From NCBI GenBank assembly GCA_945952225.1, contig CAMFHP010000041.1, forward strand, positions 1 to 58,765: a stretch of 58,765 bases of DNA, read 5' to 3'. The stretch's first letter is position 1; each line of letters starts with the position of its first letter. The DNA is from an uncultured Myxococcaceae bacterium (GTDB taxonomy: Bacteria > Myxococcota_A > Polyangia > Polyangiales > Ga0077539). Position numbers and translations under genes: made by a program. This document shows positions 8,651 to 18,000 of the stretch, in pieces. A model generated the notes under the pieces. The model did not search any database. It was not told where the DNA came from and saw only the letters and a program-made list of their open reading frames with translations.

Positions 8651-9526
8651 TCAGTCGTCGCCGGTGGCGAGGGGGCGATCGGGGTCGCGGGCCCAGTCGC
8701 TCCAGCTCCCTTCGTAGAGCCGCACGCGGGCCGCGGGAACGCCCGCGAGGGTGAGCGCGAGCACGGTGTGGCACGCGGTGACGCTCGACCCGCAGTAGCA
8801 GACGGCGGTGACCCCGCGGCGCACGCCGAGCCGTCGGTACTTCACCCGCAGGGCCCGCGCGTCGAGAAAGCGCCCGTCGGCGAGGTTCTCCATCCACGGG
8901 GCGTTGCGCGCGCCGGGGATGTGTCCCGCCCGCGCGTCGATGGGTTCGACGTCGCCGCGAAAGCGCTCGGCCGCACGGGCGTCGAGGAGCACGGTGTTGT
9001 GCCGGTGCCGCGCGGCTTCGACGGCGTGCCGGTCGACGACGGGGAGCACGCGGTTGCGTCGCACGGAGAGCGTTCCTTCGGGCACGGTGGGAACGTCGGC
9101 GGTGAGCGCGTAGCCCGCGGCGGTCCATGCGGCGAGGCCGCCGTCGAGCACGTGCACGCGGGCGTGTCCGTGGTGCGTGAGGAGCCACCAGAGGCGCGCG
9201 GCGATGCTCCCGCCCGCGTCGTCGTAGACCACCACGCGCGTCGACGACGAGATGCCCGCCGCGCGCATCGCCCGTTCGAACTGCGCCGGGCTCGGAATGG
9301 GGTGACGCCCCGGTCCGACGGGTCCCGTGAGCGCGTGTTCGAGGTCGACGAAGACGGCGTTGCGAAGGTGTCCGCGCGCATACTCGTCGGCGCCGCGCCT
9401 GCCCTGGAGGTACCAGCGCAGATCGACGACGCGCACGGTGGGATCGTCGAGGTGATCGTGGAGCCAGCGCGCGCCCACGAGGGGTCCGCGCGGCGGAACG
9501 GAGCGCTTCGGAGTGGGAGAGGTCAT
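8651..9526 (-). CDS. sseA: Thiosulfate / 3-mercaptopyruvate sulfurtransferase (two-domain rhodanese)
   Basis: The 291-residue protein has an inactive N-terminal rhodanese domain (about 15-140) and a catalytic one (about 165-285). The active-site loop is C245-G-S-S-V-T, close to the CGSGVT loop of mercaptopyruvate sulfurtransferases, so MST-type activity is more likely than pure thiosulfate activity. Conserved signatures RGHLRNAVFVDL and AGHIPGARNAPW are present. Sulfur transfer to cyanide or thiols occurs in the cytoplasm. The ATG at 9526 gives the family's usual length of about 280-290. Longer in-frame extensions cross the neighbouring gene and are ignored. Confidence 0.92.
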   Translation of the reverse strand: MTSPTPKRSVPPRGPLVGARWLHDHLDDPTVRVVDLRWYLQGRRGADEYARGHLRNAVFVDLEHALTGPVGPGRHPIPSPAQFERAMRAAGISSSTRVVVYDDAGGSIAARLWWLLTHHGHARVHVLDGGLAAWTAAGYALTADVPTVPEGTLSVRRNRVLPVVDRHAVEAARHRHNTVLLDARAAERFRGDVEPIDARAGHIPGARNAPWMENLADGRFLDARALRVKYRRLGVRRGVTAVCYCGSSVTACHTVLALTLAGVPAARVRLYEGSWSDWARDPDRPLATGDD

Positions 9527-9555
9527 CGCGGCGGCGACGCTACCCGAAGCGCGTC

Positions 9556-10110
9556 TCAGAAGCGCCAGGCGACGTTGATGTCGACGGTGGGCGACCAGCG
9601 CGAGAACCCTGGAAACGAGGCCGATCCGTCGGGTGCGGCGACGTGATACTGCGCGCCCGCGCCGAGCCCGAGGAGCCACCGCGACCCGAGCGCGAAGGTG
9701 TATCCGACGCTCGCGCCGGCGGCCCACGCGGGTCCGAGGGCGGCGCTTCCGCGCACGGTGGCGGTCACGAGTCCGAGCTGCGCGTAGGGGGAGATCCAGA
9801 GGCCCGAGGGCGCGTCGCCGAGCACGAACACGAAGGCCCGCGCGCGCACCATGGCGCCGATCACGTCGCCGGGCGGATCGTGGTCGCCGCCGCCGTTGCC
9901 GAGCACGTTGTCGTTGACCGTCCACGGGCCGTAGAGCCCGGCGCTGGCCTGGAGCACGAGGCGCGGTGCGAGCGTGCGCTGGTAGCCCACGGCGACGACG
10001 TGGAGTCCGAGGTCGGCGACGAGCGCGCCGTCCCGCGACTGCGCGGCGGCGGAGGGCGCGTACACGAGGGCGAGGAGCGCGGCGAGGGCGGGGAAGGACG
10101 CAGTGCGCAT
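9556..10110 (-). CDS. Small outer-membrane beta-barrel protein
   Basis: The 184-residue product has a signal peptide (MRTASFPALAALLALVYAPSAAAQ, cut after AAA). Alternating amphipathic strands follow, such as LVLQASAGLYG, ISPYAQLGLVTATV and LLGLGAGAQYHVA, and the chain ends in Phe (NVAWRF). A terminal aromatic is the usual BAM recognition signal, so it is probably an 8-stranded barrel. The function is unknown. It precedes the rhodanese gene by 29 bp. A gene-free, repeat-rich stretch lies on its 5' side. Confidence 0.75.
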   Translation of the reverse strand: MRTASFPALAALLALVYAPSAAAQSRDGALVADLGLHVVAVGYQRTLAPRLVLQASAGLYGPWTVNDNVLGNGGGDHDPPGDVIGAMVRARAFVFVLGDAPSGLWISPYAQLGLVTATVRGSAALGPAWAAGASVGYTFALGSRWLLGLGAGAQYHVAAPDGSASFPGFSRWSPTVDINVAWRF

Positions 10111-10237
10111 GGCGGCGCAACGCTACGCACGAACGGCCGCGTCGCGGGTGGCGAATGTGCGGGGGGCGTGTGAGGGCGGGGCGATCGTGCGGATGGGTCT
10201 GCGTGCGGAGCGAGTGTGCGAGTGGGCACCGCGCGCC

Positions 10238-10426
10238 GCGGGTGAATGAATTCACCCGCAGCGAGGGGAAAGTCCCTGACGGGACTCTCGATGTTGTGTC
10301 GCCCTCGCGGCGCGATGCTCGAGTGTGTTTCCGATCGTGCGAATGGGCCTCCGCGTGCTTCCGGTCCATGAAGCGCGAGCCCCGTGAGGGGCTTTCGCCT
10401 ACCTGCGGGTGAATTCATTCACCCGC
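10238..10426. mobile_element. 189-bp inverted-repeat element, copy A (MITE/REP-like)
   Basis: Both ends carry a 9-bp-arm hairpin with a 4-base loop (gcgggtgaa...ttcacccgc) at 10238-10259 and 10405-10426. Just inside each end is a second hairpin: agtccc-tgac-gggact at 10271-10286 and agcccc-gtga-ggggct at 10378-10393. The ends are imperfect inverted repeats of about 50 bp. The middle holds gtgtgtttccgatcgtg and gtcgccct, which recur in the copy at 58550 onward. There is no coding capacity. It is a candidate non-autonomous element; no target-site duplication was confirmed. Confidence 0.75.
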
Positions 10427-10446
10427 TGCAAGCGGACCCATCCGCG

Positions 10447-10506
10447 CGCTCTCACCACCGCCAGAACGCGAGCGGGTTCGCACGCTCTCACCACCGCCAG
10501 AACGCG
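10447..10506. repeat. Tandem pair of 24-bp repeats (36-bp period)
   Basis: The 24-bp stretch beginning cgctctcaccaccgccagaa occurs at 10447-10470 and again at 10483-10506. It sits between the inverted-repeat element and the 43/44-bp array. Confidence 0.8.
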
Positions 10507-10512
10507 GGACGT

Positions 10513-10534
10513 GAGCACGATCGGAAACACACCC
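10513..10534 (-). repeat. Inverted fragment of the element core
   Basis: These 22 bases are the reverse complement of the core found at 58633 onward in the second element copy (gggtgtgtttccgatcgtgc and two more bases). A relic of a further copy therefore lies beside element A in the opposite orientation. Confidence 0.7.
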
Positions 10535-10543
10535 GCTGTTCAA

Positions 10544-10976
10544 CTGCGGGAGTCACGCACACGAGTGTCGACTCCCCGTGTTCGAGTTCAGGAGTGACGA
10601 CACGGACTGTTCAACACTCCCCGGATCGAGTTCGGGAGCCACGCACACGACTGTCGACTCCCCCGTGTTCGCGTTCGGGAGTGACACCACGGACTGTTCA
10701 ACACTCCCCGGATCGAGTTCGGGAGTGACGACACGGACGGTCGACTCCCCCGTGTTCGAGTTCGGGAGTGACGCACACGACTGTCACCCCCTCCCGTGTG
10801 CGCGTTCGGGAGCGACGCACGCGACTGTCACCCCTCCCGTGTTCGCGTTCGGAACCGACGCACCGGTCGCTCAACACTCCCAGGCACGGGTTCGGAAGCG
10901 ACGCACCGATGTTTCAACACTCCCAGGCACGGGTTCGGAAGCGACGCACCGAACGTTCACCCCTCCCGCGGATCGA
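10544..10976. repeat. 43/44-bp tandem array, about 10 units
   Basis: Units begin with ttcgggag or variants at 10544, 10587, 10631, 10674, 10718, 10761, 10805, 10848, 10891 and 10934, spacing 43 or 44 throughout. Each unit holds a potential hairpin, gggagtg...cactccc. Two subtypes alternate in the left half: one has ctgttcaacactccccggat, the other ctgtcgactcccccgtgttc. There are no spacers, so it is not a CRISPR. It lies just 3' of the minus-strand msrB gene. No gene is visible anywhere in 10111-10982. Confidence 0.85.
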
Positions 10977-10982
10977 CTGCGC

Positions 10983-11552
10983 TCAGCGCGTGGGCTCGAA
11001 GCGCAGCGAGACCGAGTTGATGCAGTAGCGCTGGCCCGTGGGCGGAGGGCCGTCGTCGAACACATGACCCAGGTGCCCGCCGCAGCGGGCGCAGCGAACC
11101 TCGACGCGCTCCATGCCGAGCGTGCTGTCGCGGTGCTCGTCGACGCGTCCGGGCTCCACGGGCTGCCAGAAGCTCGGCCAGCCGGTGCCCGAGTCGAACT
11201 TCTGCGCCGACGAGAACAGCGGCGCGCCACACGCCGAGCACACGTAGCGACCGGCCTCGTGGTTGTTCCAGTACGCGCCGGTGAACGCGCGCTCGGTGCC
11301 GGCCTCGCGCAGCACGTGAAACTGCTCGGGCGTCAGCGTGCGTCGCCACTCGTCGTCGCTGCGCGTGAGCCGCTCGCCCACCGGCGGCACCGGCTGCGAG
11401 GGCGTCGGAGAGGGCACGGTCGTCGCGGCGGGGGCCGTGTGCGGAGACGTCTGTGCGGCGGGCGCGTCGGGGTGCTGCACCGCGGGCGGCGGGCGGTTGC
11501 AGCCCGCGAGGGCGAGGGCGACGAGGGCGAGGCGCTTCGTGAGGTGCTTCAT
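10983..11552 (-). CDS. msrB: Peptide-methionine (R)-S-oxide reductase, lipoprotein form
   Basis: This 189-residue MsrB reduces methionine-R-sulfoxide in proteins. The catalytic residue is C177 in [11 protein letters not shown], and the zinc ligands are C105, C108, C154 and C157. An N-terminal leader ends in ALAGC (C18), a clean lipobox, followed by a Pro/Ala/Thr-rich linker to about residue 60. It should therefore be anchored at the outer membrane or in the periplasm rather than cytoplasmic. A resolving cysteine is not obvious, so an external reductant may be needed. The ATG at 11552 gives a proper signal peptide; a start 11 codons upstream would spoil it. Confidence 0.93.
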   Translation of the reverse strand: MKHLTKRLALVALALAGCNRPPPAVQHPDAPAAQTSPHTAPAATTVPSPTPSQPVPPVGERLTRSDDEWRRTLTPEQFHVLREAGTERAFTGAYWNNHEAGRYVCSACGAPLFSSAQKFDSGTGWPSFWQPVEPGRVDEHRDSTLGMERVEVRCARCGGHLGHVFDDGPPPTGQRYCINSVSLRFEPTR

Positions 11553-11656
11553 GAAGTGGGCGTCCGTTCTGACGGTGGGATGCACCGCAACGCCGCCTAC
11601 GCCGCACGGCGCCGAACGGTTGCAGCGTCGGGTGTGATACTCGCGCGGGGCGACCG

Positions 11657-12478
11657 ATGGACCCGCTCACGCTCCGACCGATCGGCGTGGTTCGCACGCC
11701 CTACACCGACCGCTACCGCGCGCCGCGACAGCCCGGCATGGCCGCCGAGGGATGCGAGGGCACCATCGAGCTCGTGGGCGGCATGAACCTCGAACAGGCC
11801 GTCGCCGACCTCGCGGGCTTCGAACGCATCTGGGCGCTCGTGTGGTTCCACCGCAACACGACGTGGAAGCCCCTCGTGCTCCCGCCCCGCGGCGGACGGA
11901 CGAAGCGCGGGGTCTTCGCGACGCGCTCGCCCCATCGCCCGAACCCCATCGGCTTCTCGGTGCTGCGCCTGCTCTCGGTGAAGGGACGCGTGCTCCGCGT
12001 CGCCGACGTCGACCTCCTCGACGGAACGCCCGTGCTCGACCTCAAGCCGTACATCCCGTACGCCGACGCGTTTCCGCAGTCGCGCGCGGGATGGCTCGAC
12101 GCGCTCCCGCCCGACGAAGACGAGCACGAGGCCGCGCCGCGGCGCTTCACCGTCGTGTGGAGCCCCTTCGCCGACGCGCAGCGAACGTGGCTCCGCGAGA
12201 CCTTCGGCGTCCCCCTCGGCGACACCGCAGTGCCCGCGCTCGGACGCGACCCCTCGCTCCATCCGTACCGCCGCATCGTGCGCGACGGCGACGGGCTCAT
12301 GGCCGCGGAGAAATCCTGGCGACTGCACTTCACCGTCGAGGGCGAGGTGGTCACGATCACCCATGTTTCCAGCGGATATCGACGAGCGGTGATCGAGGCG
12401 GGCGACGCCGCGGCGATGCTCGACGGCGAGGCCCACCTGGCCTTCGCGCTGCGCTGGCCCGCGCTCACGCGTCCGTGA
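11657..12478 (+). CDS. trmO: tRNA (N6-threonylcarbamoyladenosine37-N6)-methyltransferase TrmO-like
   Basis: The 273-residue product belongs to the TsaA/TrmO beta-barrel SAM methyltransferases that methylate t6A37 in tRNA-Thr. Visible hallmarks are the N-terminal [10 protein letters not shown], the [13 protein letters not shown] segment and the invariant [16 protein letters not shown] motif. A conserved [13 protein letters not shown] follows. The C-terminal ~100 residues are an extra domain, as in the longer TrmO forms. It is transcribed divergently from msrB, with a 104-bp gap between them. Confidence 0.9.
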   Translation: MDPLTLRPIGVVRTPYTDRYRAPRQPGMAAEGCEGTIELVGGMNLEQAVADLAGFERIWALVWFHRNTTWKPLVLPPRGGRTKRGVFATRSPHRPNPIGFSVLRLLSVKGRVLRVADVDLLDGTPVLDLKPYIPYADAFPQSRAGWLDALPPDEDEHEAAPRRFTVVWSPFADAQRTWLRETFGVPLGDTAVPALGRDPSLHPYRRIVRDGDGLMAAEKSWRLHFTVEGEVVTITHVSSGYRRAVIEAGDAAAMLDGEAHLAFALRWPALTRP

Positions 12479-12539
12479 ACGAGCCTTGACGAACGGCGCC
12501 GGTGACCCGATCGATGCGGCGCGAACGGGAGGTGCGGCG

Positions 12540-13319
12540 ATGGGCACGACGATCGACTGGGGACGCACGAGTGACGACTACGCGAAGCACCGCGCGGGCT
12601 TTCCCGACGAGGCCTTCGCGCGGCTGAAGGCGCGCGGACTCTACGGCCCCGGCGCGGCGGTGCTCGACCTCGGCACGGGCACGGGCACGCTCGCCCGCGG
12701 CTTCTACGAGCGGATGTGTCACGTGACCGCGCTCGACGTGTCGGCGGCGCAGGTCGAGGCCGCACGCGCGTCGATGCCCGACGCGTACATCACCTGGAAG
12801 GTCGCGCCCGCGGAGCACACCGGACTCGCCGCGGGCCACTTCGAGACCGTGATCGCGGGGCAGTGCTGGCACTGGTTCGACCGACCGCGCGCGGCGGCGG
12901 AGGCGTGGCGCGTGCTGCGTCGCGGCGGGCACCTCGTGATCGCGCACTTCGACTTTCTGCGCAGGCCGGGCAACGCCGTCGACCGCGCCATCGAGACGCT
13001 GCAACGCACGCTCGCGCCCGAGGCCTCGGAGCACGGACGCTTCGGTCGCCACGGGCTCTACCCCGACTGGCTCGACGACCTCGCGACGCAGGGCTTCGAG
13101 GCGATCGAGAGCGAGAGCTTCGACGTCGACGTGGTCTATTCGCACGAGGCGTGGCGCGGGCGCATGCGGGCCTCGCAGTGGGTGTCGGCTTCGAAGAGTA
13201 CGGACGCGGTGGCGCGCTTCGACGCGGCCCATGGCGAGGCGCTCGCGACGCTCCCCGACCCGATGACCGTGCCCCATCGGGTGTTCTTCGCGATCGGCCG
13301 TCGACCGAAGGACCGTTGA
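12540..13319 (+). CDS. Class I SAM-dependent methyltransferase
   Basis: The 259-residue protein carries motif I (VLDLGTGTGTLARGF), an acidic loop after strand 2 (VTALDVSAAQVEAAR) and a post-motif AEHTGLAAGHFETVIAGQCWHWFD. This resembles the UbiE/YcgJ-type Methyltransf_11 family. The substrate cannot be told from sequence. The ATG at 12540 is chosen because GGGAGGTG sits at 12527-12534. A longer in-frame start at 12486 lacks such a site. Confidence 0.85.
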   Translation: MGTTIDWGRTSDDYAKHRAGFPDEAFARLKARGLYGPGAAVLDLGTGTGTLARGFYERMCHVTALDVSAAQVEAARASMPDAYITWKVAPAEHTGLAAGHFETVIAGQCWHWFDRPRAAAEAWRVLRRGGHLVIAHFDFLRRPGNAVDRAIETLQRTLAPEASEHGRFGRHGLYPDWLDDLATQGFEAIESESFDVDVVYSHEAWRGRMRASQWVSASKSTDAVARFDAAHGEALATLPDPMTVPHRVFFAIGRRPKDR

Positions 13320-13352
13320 CATTCGCGCGTCGCGGCAGCCTGTGATGGCCCC

Positions 13353-14456
13353 GTGAACGATCCGTCTCCGTTGCTCCGTCGTCTCGCGACGCCCCGCACC
13401 GCGATGCTCGCGCTCGCGCTCGCGGCCTCGTTCTTCGTGGTGCGCAGCTTCGCGCTCGAACTGGGCGCGGCCCTCGTGCTCGGGTACCTCACGGAGCGCC
13501 CCGTCGCGTGGGTGCTCCGTCGGGTGAAGCGCGAAGACTCGGCGCTGTGGCGATGGGCGGTCACCGTGGCCGTGGTGCTGCTCACGTCGCTGGTGTTTCT
13601 CGGCCCCGCGGCGGTGGCCGTCGGGGTCGCGGTCGACGAGGTGGCGGGGCTCGTGGCGACGCTGCGGCTCGACGCGGTGGCGCGCTCGCCGGCGGCGGTG
13701 CAGGCGTGGCTCGACGCGCACCTGGGGAGCCTCGCGCGGGCGGTTCCGGTGTCGTCGCTGCTGGGGCGCGCGCAGGGCGTGGCGGGTGCGGCGGGTGCGT
13801 GGGCGGCGCGGGCCACGGGGCACATGCTGGCGGCGACGCCCGACGCGGTGTTCTCGCTGGTGGTGGTGTCGAGCGCGTGGGTGAGCTTCGCCGTCGAGGG
13901 GCCCGCGATGCGCGAGGCCGTGCTGCCGCGGATGATCCCGTGGGCGAAGGAGCGCGCGCTGATCCGTCGCACGACCGCGGAGGTGGTCGAGGGCGTGGTG
14001 CTCGCGAACGTCGGCGTGTCGGTGGTGCAGGCCGCGCTGGTGACCGTGGCGACCCTCGCGACGCAGATTCCCCACGCGGTGGTGTGGGGCGTCGCGAGCT
14101 TCGTGCTGTCGTTCGTTCCGCTGTTGGGAACGGCCGCGGTCACGCTCTCGGCGGCGGCGTATCTCTTCGCGCAGGGGCGCAGCGGCGCGGGCGTGGCGAT
14201 GCTCGTCGTGGCCGCGGTGGCGGGCGGCGTCGACAACGTGCTCCGACCGCTCCTCGCGCGCAGCGAGGCGGAGCTCCCGTTCGTGTGGATGATGGTGGCC
14301 TTCGTGGGCGGTGTGACGGCGTTCGGAGCGGCGGGGGTGATCCTCGGTCCCCTCGCGCTCTCGCTCGCCGTGGCCCTGTGGAATGCGCGCGAGGACGATG
14401 CAGAGGATGCGACCGTCGAGGCTCAGCCGCCGTCGCGGGGCGGCGGTGCGCCGTAG
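13353..14456 (+). CDS. AI-2E family transporter / permease
   Basis: This 367-residue integral membrane protein has about eight hydrophobic segments. It shows the family's paired early helices, a large central soluble segment (about 90-170) and the C-terminal SFVLSFVPLLGTAAV and AAVAGGVDNVLRPLL signatures. The family exports autoinducer-2 or, in other members, acts as Na+/H+ antiporters or unknown permeases, so the substrate is open. It starts with GTG. A TTGACA hexamer overlaps the stop of the preceding gene at 13316, but I see no convincing -10 box. Its end overlaps the convergent zinc-ribbon gene by 34 bp. Confidence 0.85.
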   Translation: MNDPSPLLRRLATPRTAMLALALAASFFVVRSFALELGAALVLGYLTERPVAWVLRRVKREDSALWRWAVTVAVVLLTSLVFLGPAAVAVGVAVDEVAGLVATLRLDAVARSPAAVQAWLDAHLGSLARAVPVSSLLGRAQGVAGAAGAWAARATGHMLAATPDAVFSLVVVSSAWVSFAVEGPAMREAVLPRMIPWAKERALIRRTTAEVVEGVVLANVGVSVVQAALVTVATLATQIPHAVVWGVASFVLSFVPLLGTAAVTLSAAAYLFAQGRSGAGVAMLVVAAVAGGVDNVLRPLLARSEAELPFVWMMVAFVGGVTAFGAAGVILGPLALSLAVALWNAREDDAEDATVEAQPPSRGGGAP

Positions 14457-14911
14457 TCTGCCTTGAAGCTCCCGTTGTCGTCGGGCGCGTCGACGGAGGC
14501 GTCGCGGGGCGGCGGCGGTGCGCCGTATTCGGCCTTGATGGCGCCGTCGTCGGGGGGGCCTGCGTCGGGCGGCGCGATGCCGTAGGGAGGGGCCACGCCG
14601 CCGTTGTCGGGACGGTCTTCGGTTCCGTCGGAGGGCGCATCGGAGGCCGTGTCGACGGAGACGTCGGTGGCCGCGCGGTCGGCGGTGGCGCCGTCTTGCG
14701 GGGACGCGTCGGAGCCCACCACGGTGCTGCTGCATCCGCCGAGCGTGAGGGCCGCGCCGACGGTGAAGATGGCCGCGCGCTTCCATCCGCGCGTGTCGGG
14801 CGGGGCCGCGGGCATGGGGGCCGCGAAGGCCGCGTCGCAGAAGGGGCAACGGTCGGCGCCGACCTTCACGTGGCGGTGACACGACGCGCAGGGGATCAAC
14901 GGATTTCGCAT
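14423..14911 (-). CDS. Zinc-ribbon protein with internal membrane/lipobox segment and YGAPPP repeats
   Basis: The 162-residue product starts with a small zinc ribbon (CASC, then CPFC). A hydrophobic stretch follows, ending in TLGGCSS around residues 50-60. The rest is an acidic, low-complexity tail with three PYG/EYG/DYG-APPP-like repeats, the last at the C-terminus. The TLGGC looks like a lipobox but is preceded by about 45 residues including the ribbon. It may instead be a plain membrane anchor with the ribbon in the cytoplasm and the tail outside. The function is unknown. It runs antisense into the 3' end of the AI-2E gene. Confidence 0.7.
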   Translation of the reverse strand: MRNPLIPCASCHRHVKVGADRCPFCDAAFAAPMPAAPPDTRGWKRAAIFTVGAALTLGGCSSTVVGSDASPQDGATADRAATDVSVDTASDAPSDGTEDRPDNGGVAPPYGIAPPDAGPPDDGAIKAEYGAPPPPRDASVDAPDDNGSFKADYGAPPPRDGG

Positions 14912-15087
14912 GGTGACCCGCATCTTCGCGCACTTCGTCTCCCGCGGAAACGCATCCGCGCTGCGGGGTCGTGCACCGTGCGTTCAGGGGTGACAATCGC
15001 CCGCGCTCGGGGCGAACATCGCGCGGCTTTTCCTCTCGCGATGGCCTCGCGAGTGGGGGGAGACGCCCGGGAGGCGAGAGCGCTGTC

Positions 15088-18000
15088 ATGGATGATCGGC
15101 TTGAGAAGACCATCGAGAACCTGAAGACCGCGCTTCTGGTTCGTCCCAACGACCCCTTCCGCCGCAACCAGCTCGGCGTCGCCTATCGCAACGCGAACAA
15201 GTTCAACGACGCGATCGAGCAGCACCGACGCGCCATCGCGCTCGACCCGAACTTCGCCGACGCCTACTACAACCTCGCGCTCGTGCACGCGCAGCGTGAG
15301 GAGTGGGAGCCCGCGGTCGACAACCTCCGCAGCGCGGTGCGCCTCAAGCCCGACCACGCCGAGGCCTGGTACAAGCTCGGGCAGTCGCTCGCGCGGCAGC
15401 GGGCCTTCGCCGACGCCTCGCAGGCCTACCGCACGGCGCTGCGCCTGCGCCCCGACTTCACGGCGGCGACGGCCGAAGTGGGCATCGTGCACGTGCAGGC
15501 CAACGACTACCGCGACGCGGTGCCGTTCCTCGAACGCGCGAACGAGCAGCGGCCCGGCGACGGAGAGATCCTCCGCCACCTCGCGCAGGCCTACCACGGC
15601 GTGCAGCGCTACCCCGAGGCGGTGCGCACCTTCGAGCACCTCTTCGCCGTCGAGATGCCCGCGGCCGAAGACCTCGTGCGCTACGGCGAGTCGCTCCAGG
15701 CGCAGAACCGTCTCGAAGACGCGCTGCTCCAGTGGCGCAGGTCCATCGAGCTCGACCCGAACCGCGCGGGCGCGCACCGTCTCATGGCGCGGCTGCTCAC
15801 GCGGCTCGAACGCTTCCGCGACGCGCGCGGCTACTGGCACGAGCTCGTGCGCGTGGCCCCCGACGACGCCGAAGGACACGCGGGCCTCGGCGTCACCAAC
15901 GCGGCGCTGAAGAACCACGTCGAGGCGGTCACGAACTTCCGCGAGGCCATCCGTCGCCGCGCCGACGACCCGATGTACTACGTCGGCCTCGGCACCGCGT
16001 GCCACGCCGTGGGCTCGATGCAGGAGAGCGTCGAGGCCCTCGAAAAAGCCACGAGGCTCGACCCCGACTGCGCCCCTGCCTACAACGTGCTCTGCACGGT
16101 CTACAAAGACCTCGGACGCCCTCGCGAGGCCGCGCAGGCGATCCGTCAGGCGATCCGTCTCAAGCCCTACGAGCCGGGCTTTCACTTCACGCTCGGTCAG
16201 TTCGAGAAGGAGCTCGGCAACCTTCGCGAGTCCGAAGACGCCTTCAAGCAGGCCACGCGCCTGAAAGACGACTTCGCCGCCGCGCAGCACCAGCTCGGCA
16301 TCGTGAGCGCGATGCTCGACAAGGCCGACGCCGCCGCCGAGGCGTTCAAGAAGGCCACGCAGCTCGACCCCACGCTTGCCGATGCGCACTACCAGCTCGC
16401 GGAGATGTACGCGCGCATGGGCCGCTACGTCGAAGCGGTGGAGAGCTACCGCGCGGCCTCGAAGATCGACGGCAACCACTTCGAAGCGGTCGCACACCTC
16501 GGCGCGGCGTTTCAGAAGATGGGGCGCCACGACGAGGCCATCGAGGCGCTGCGCAAGGCCCTCGGGCTGCGCAACGACGACCCCGACACGCTGCTGCTCC
16601 TCGGGGCTTCGTACGCGGCGCTGGAGCGTCACCAGGACGCGGCGACCACCTACGAGCGCGCGATCAAGGCGCGTCCCGACAAGCCCGAGGCGTACTTCGC
16701 GCTGGGCCTCGCGTACCGCAAGCTGAAGCGGCCCGAGCAGGCGGTGAAGGTGATTCAAGACGCGATCCGCATGCGGCCCAACGAGGCGCCGCTGCACGCC
16801 GCGCTCGGCGAGACCTTTCTCGCGATGGAGCGCTGGCAGGACGCGGCGGATGCCTACGAGCAGGCCATCTGGCTCAACCCCGACGACATCACCTCGCAGC
16901 GCAACCACGGCATCGCGCTGAACAAGCTCGGACGCGGCGACGACGCCATCGCGAGCCTTCGCCGCGCGCTGGAGCGCCACCCCAACGACCCCGAGGCGAT
17001 GTTCAACTTCGGCCTCGCGTGCCTTCAGCTCAACAACCCCCGCGAGGCGGTCACCACGCTGCGCGACTGCGTGCGCGTGAAGCCCGACCACGCCGACGCG
17101 CACCACACGCTGGGGCTCGCGCAGGAGGCCGTGGGCAACCTCCGCGAGGCCGCCGAGGCGCACCGTCAGGCGACGCTGCTGCGCCCCGAGTTCACCGAGG
17201 CCTACGAGCACCTCGGCGCCGTGTACCGCGCGCTCGGACAGAGCCAGGAGGCGCTGCTCGCGTGGCGTCAGGTGTCGCGGTTGAAGCCCGACGACGCCGA
17301 GGCCTTCGTGCAGATCGGCGCGCTCTCGCGCGACATGGGCCGCTCGCAGGAGGCCATCGAGCGCTTCAAGCAGGCGCTGCGCATGCGTCCCGACGACGCG
17401 CGCACGTACACCGAGCTCGGGATCCTCTACATGAAGACGGGCCGCGCGCAGGAGGCCGTCGACGCGCTCGCGCAGGCGATCCGTCTCGACCCGATGCACC
17501 CGCTCGCGTACCGCACGCTCGGCGAGACGTACTTCGCCTCGGGGCTCTACAACGAAGCGCAGGACGTGTTTCAGCGCGCGCTCCGTCTCGACCCGAACGA
17601 CGGGGTCTCGTACCGCGGCTACGGCTCGTCGCTCGTGGCGCTCGGGCACTTCGAAGCGGCCGTTCCTCCGTTGCAGGAGGCCATTCGCATCGACCCGTCG
17701 AACGCGGACAGCTACCGCCAGCTCGCGCAGTCGCTCAAGACGCTCGACCGCCTCGACGAAGCGGCCACGGCGCTCAAGCACGCCGCGGAGCTCAACCCCA
17801 ACGAGGCTCCGCTGCGCCTCGCGCTCGGCGAGACGCTGCGCGACCTCGGTCGCTACGTCGAAGCCGCGGAGGCCTTTCGCGCGTGCATCGGGCTCGATCG
17901 CAACTGCGCCGAGGCCTGGTACCACCTCGGCAAGCTGTACGCGGATGCCGCACAGCCCGCGGAGGCCGCGCAGGCCTTCGAGACGGCCACGCGCATCAAG

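Noticed and set aside
10544..10976. Possible CRISPR array
   Set aside because: Units follow each other without spacers, vary in sequence and no cas gene is near.
10384..11028. Several plus-strand open frames across the 43/44-bp array
   Set aside because: The period is not a multiple of three in half the units, so no frame keeps a repeating peptide; they are by-products of the array.
13316..13352. TTGACA promoter for the AI-2E-family gene
   Set aside because: The hexamer is perfect but no -10 box at 16-18 bases is convincing, so it is not listed as a promoter.
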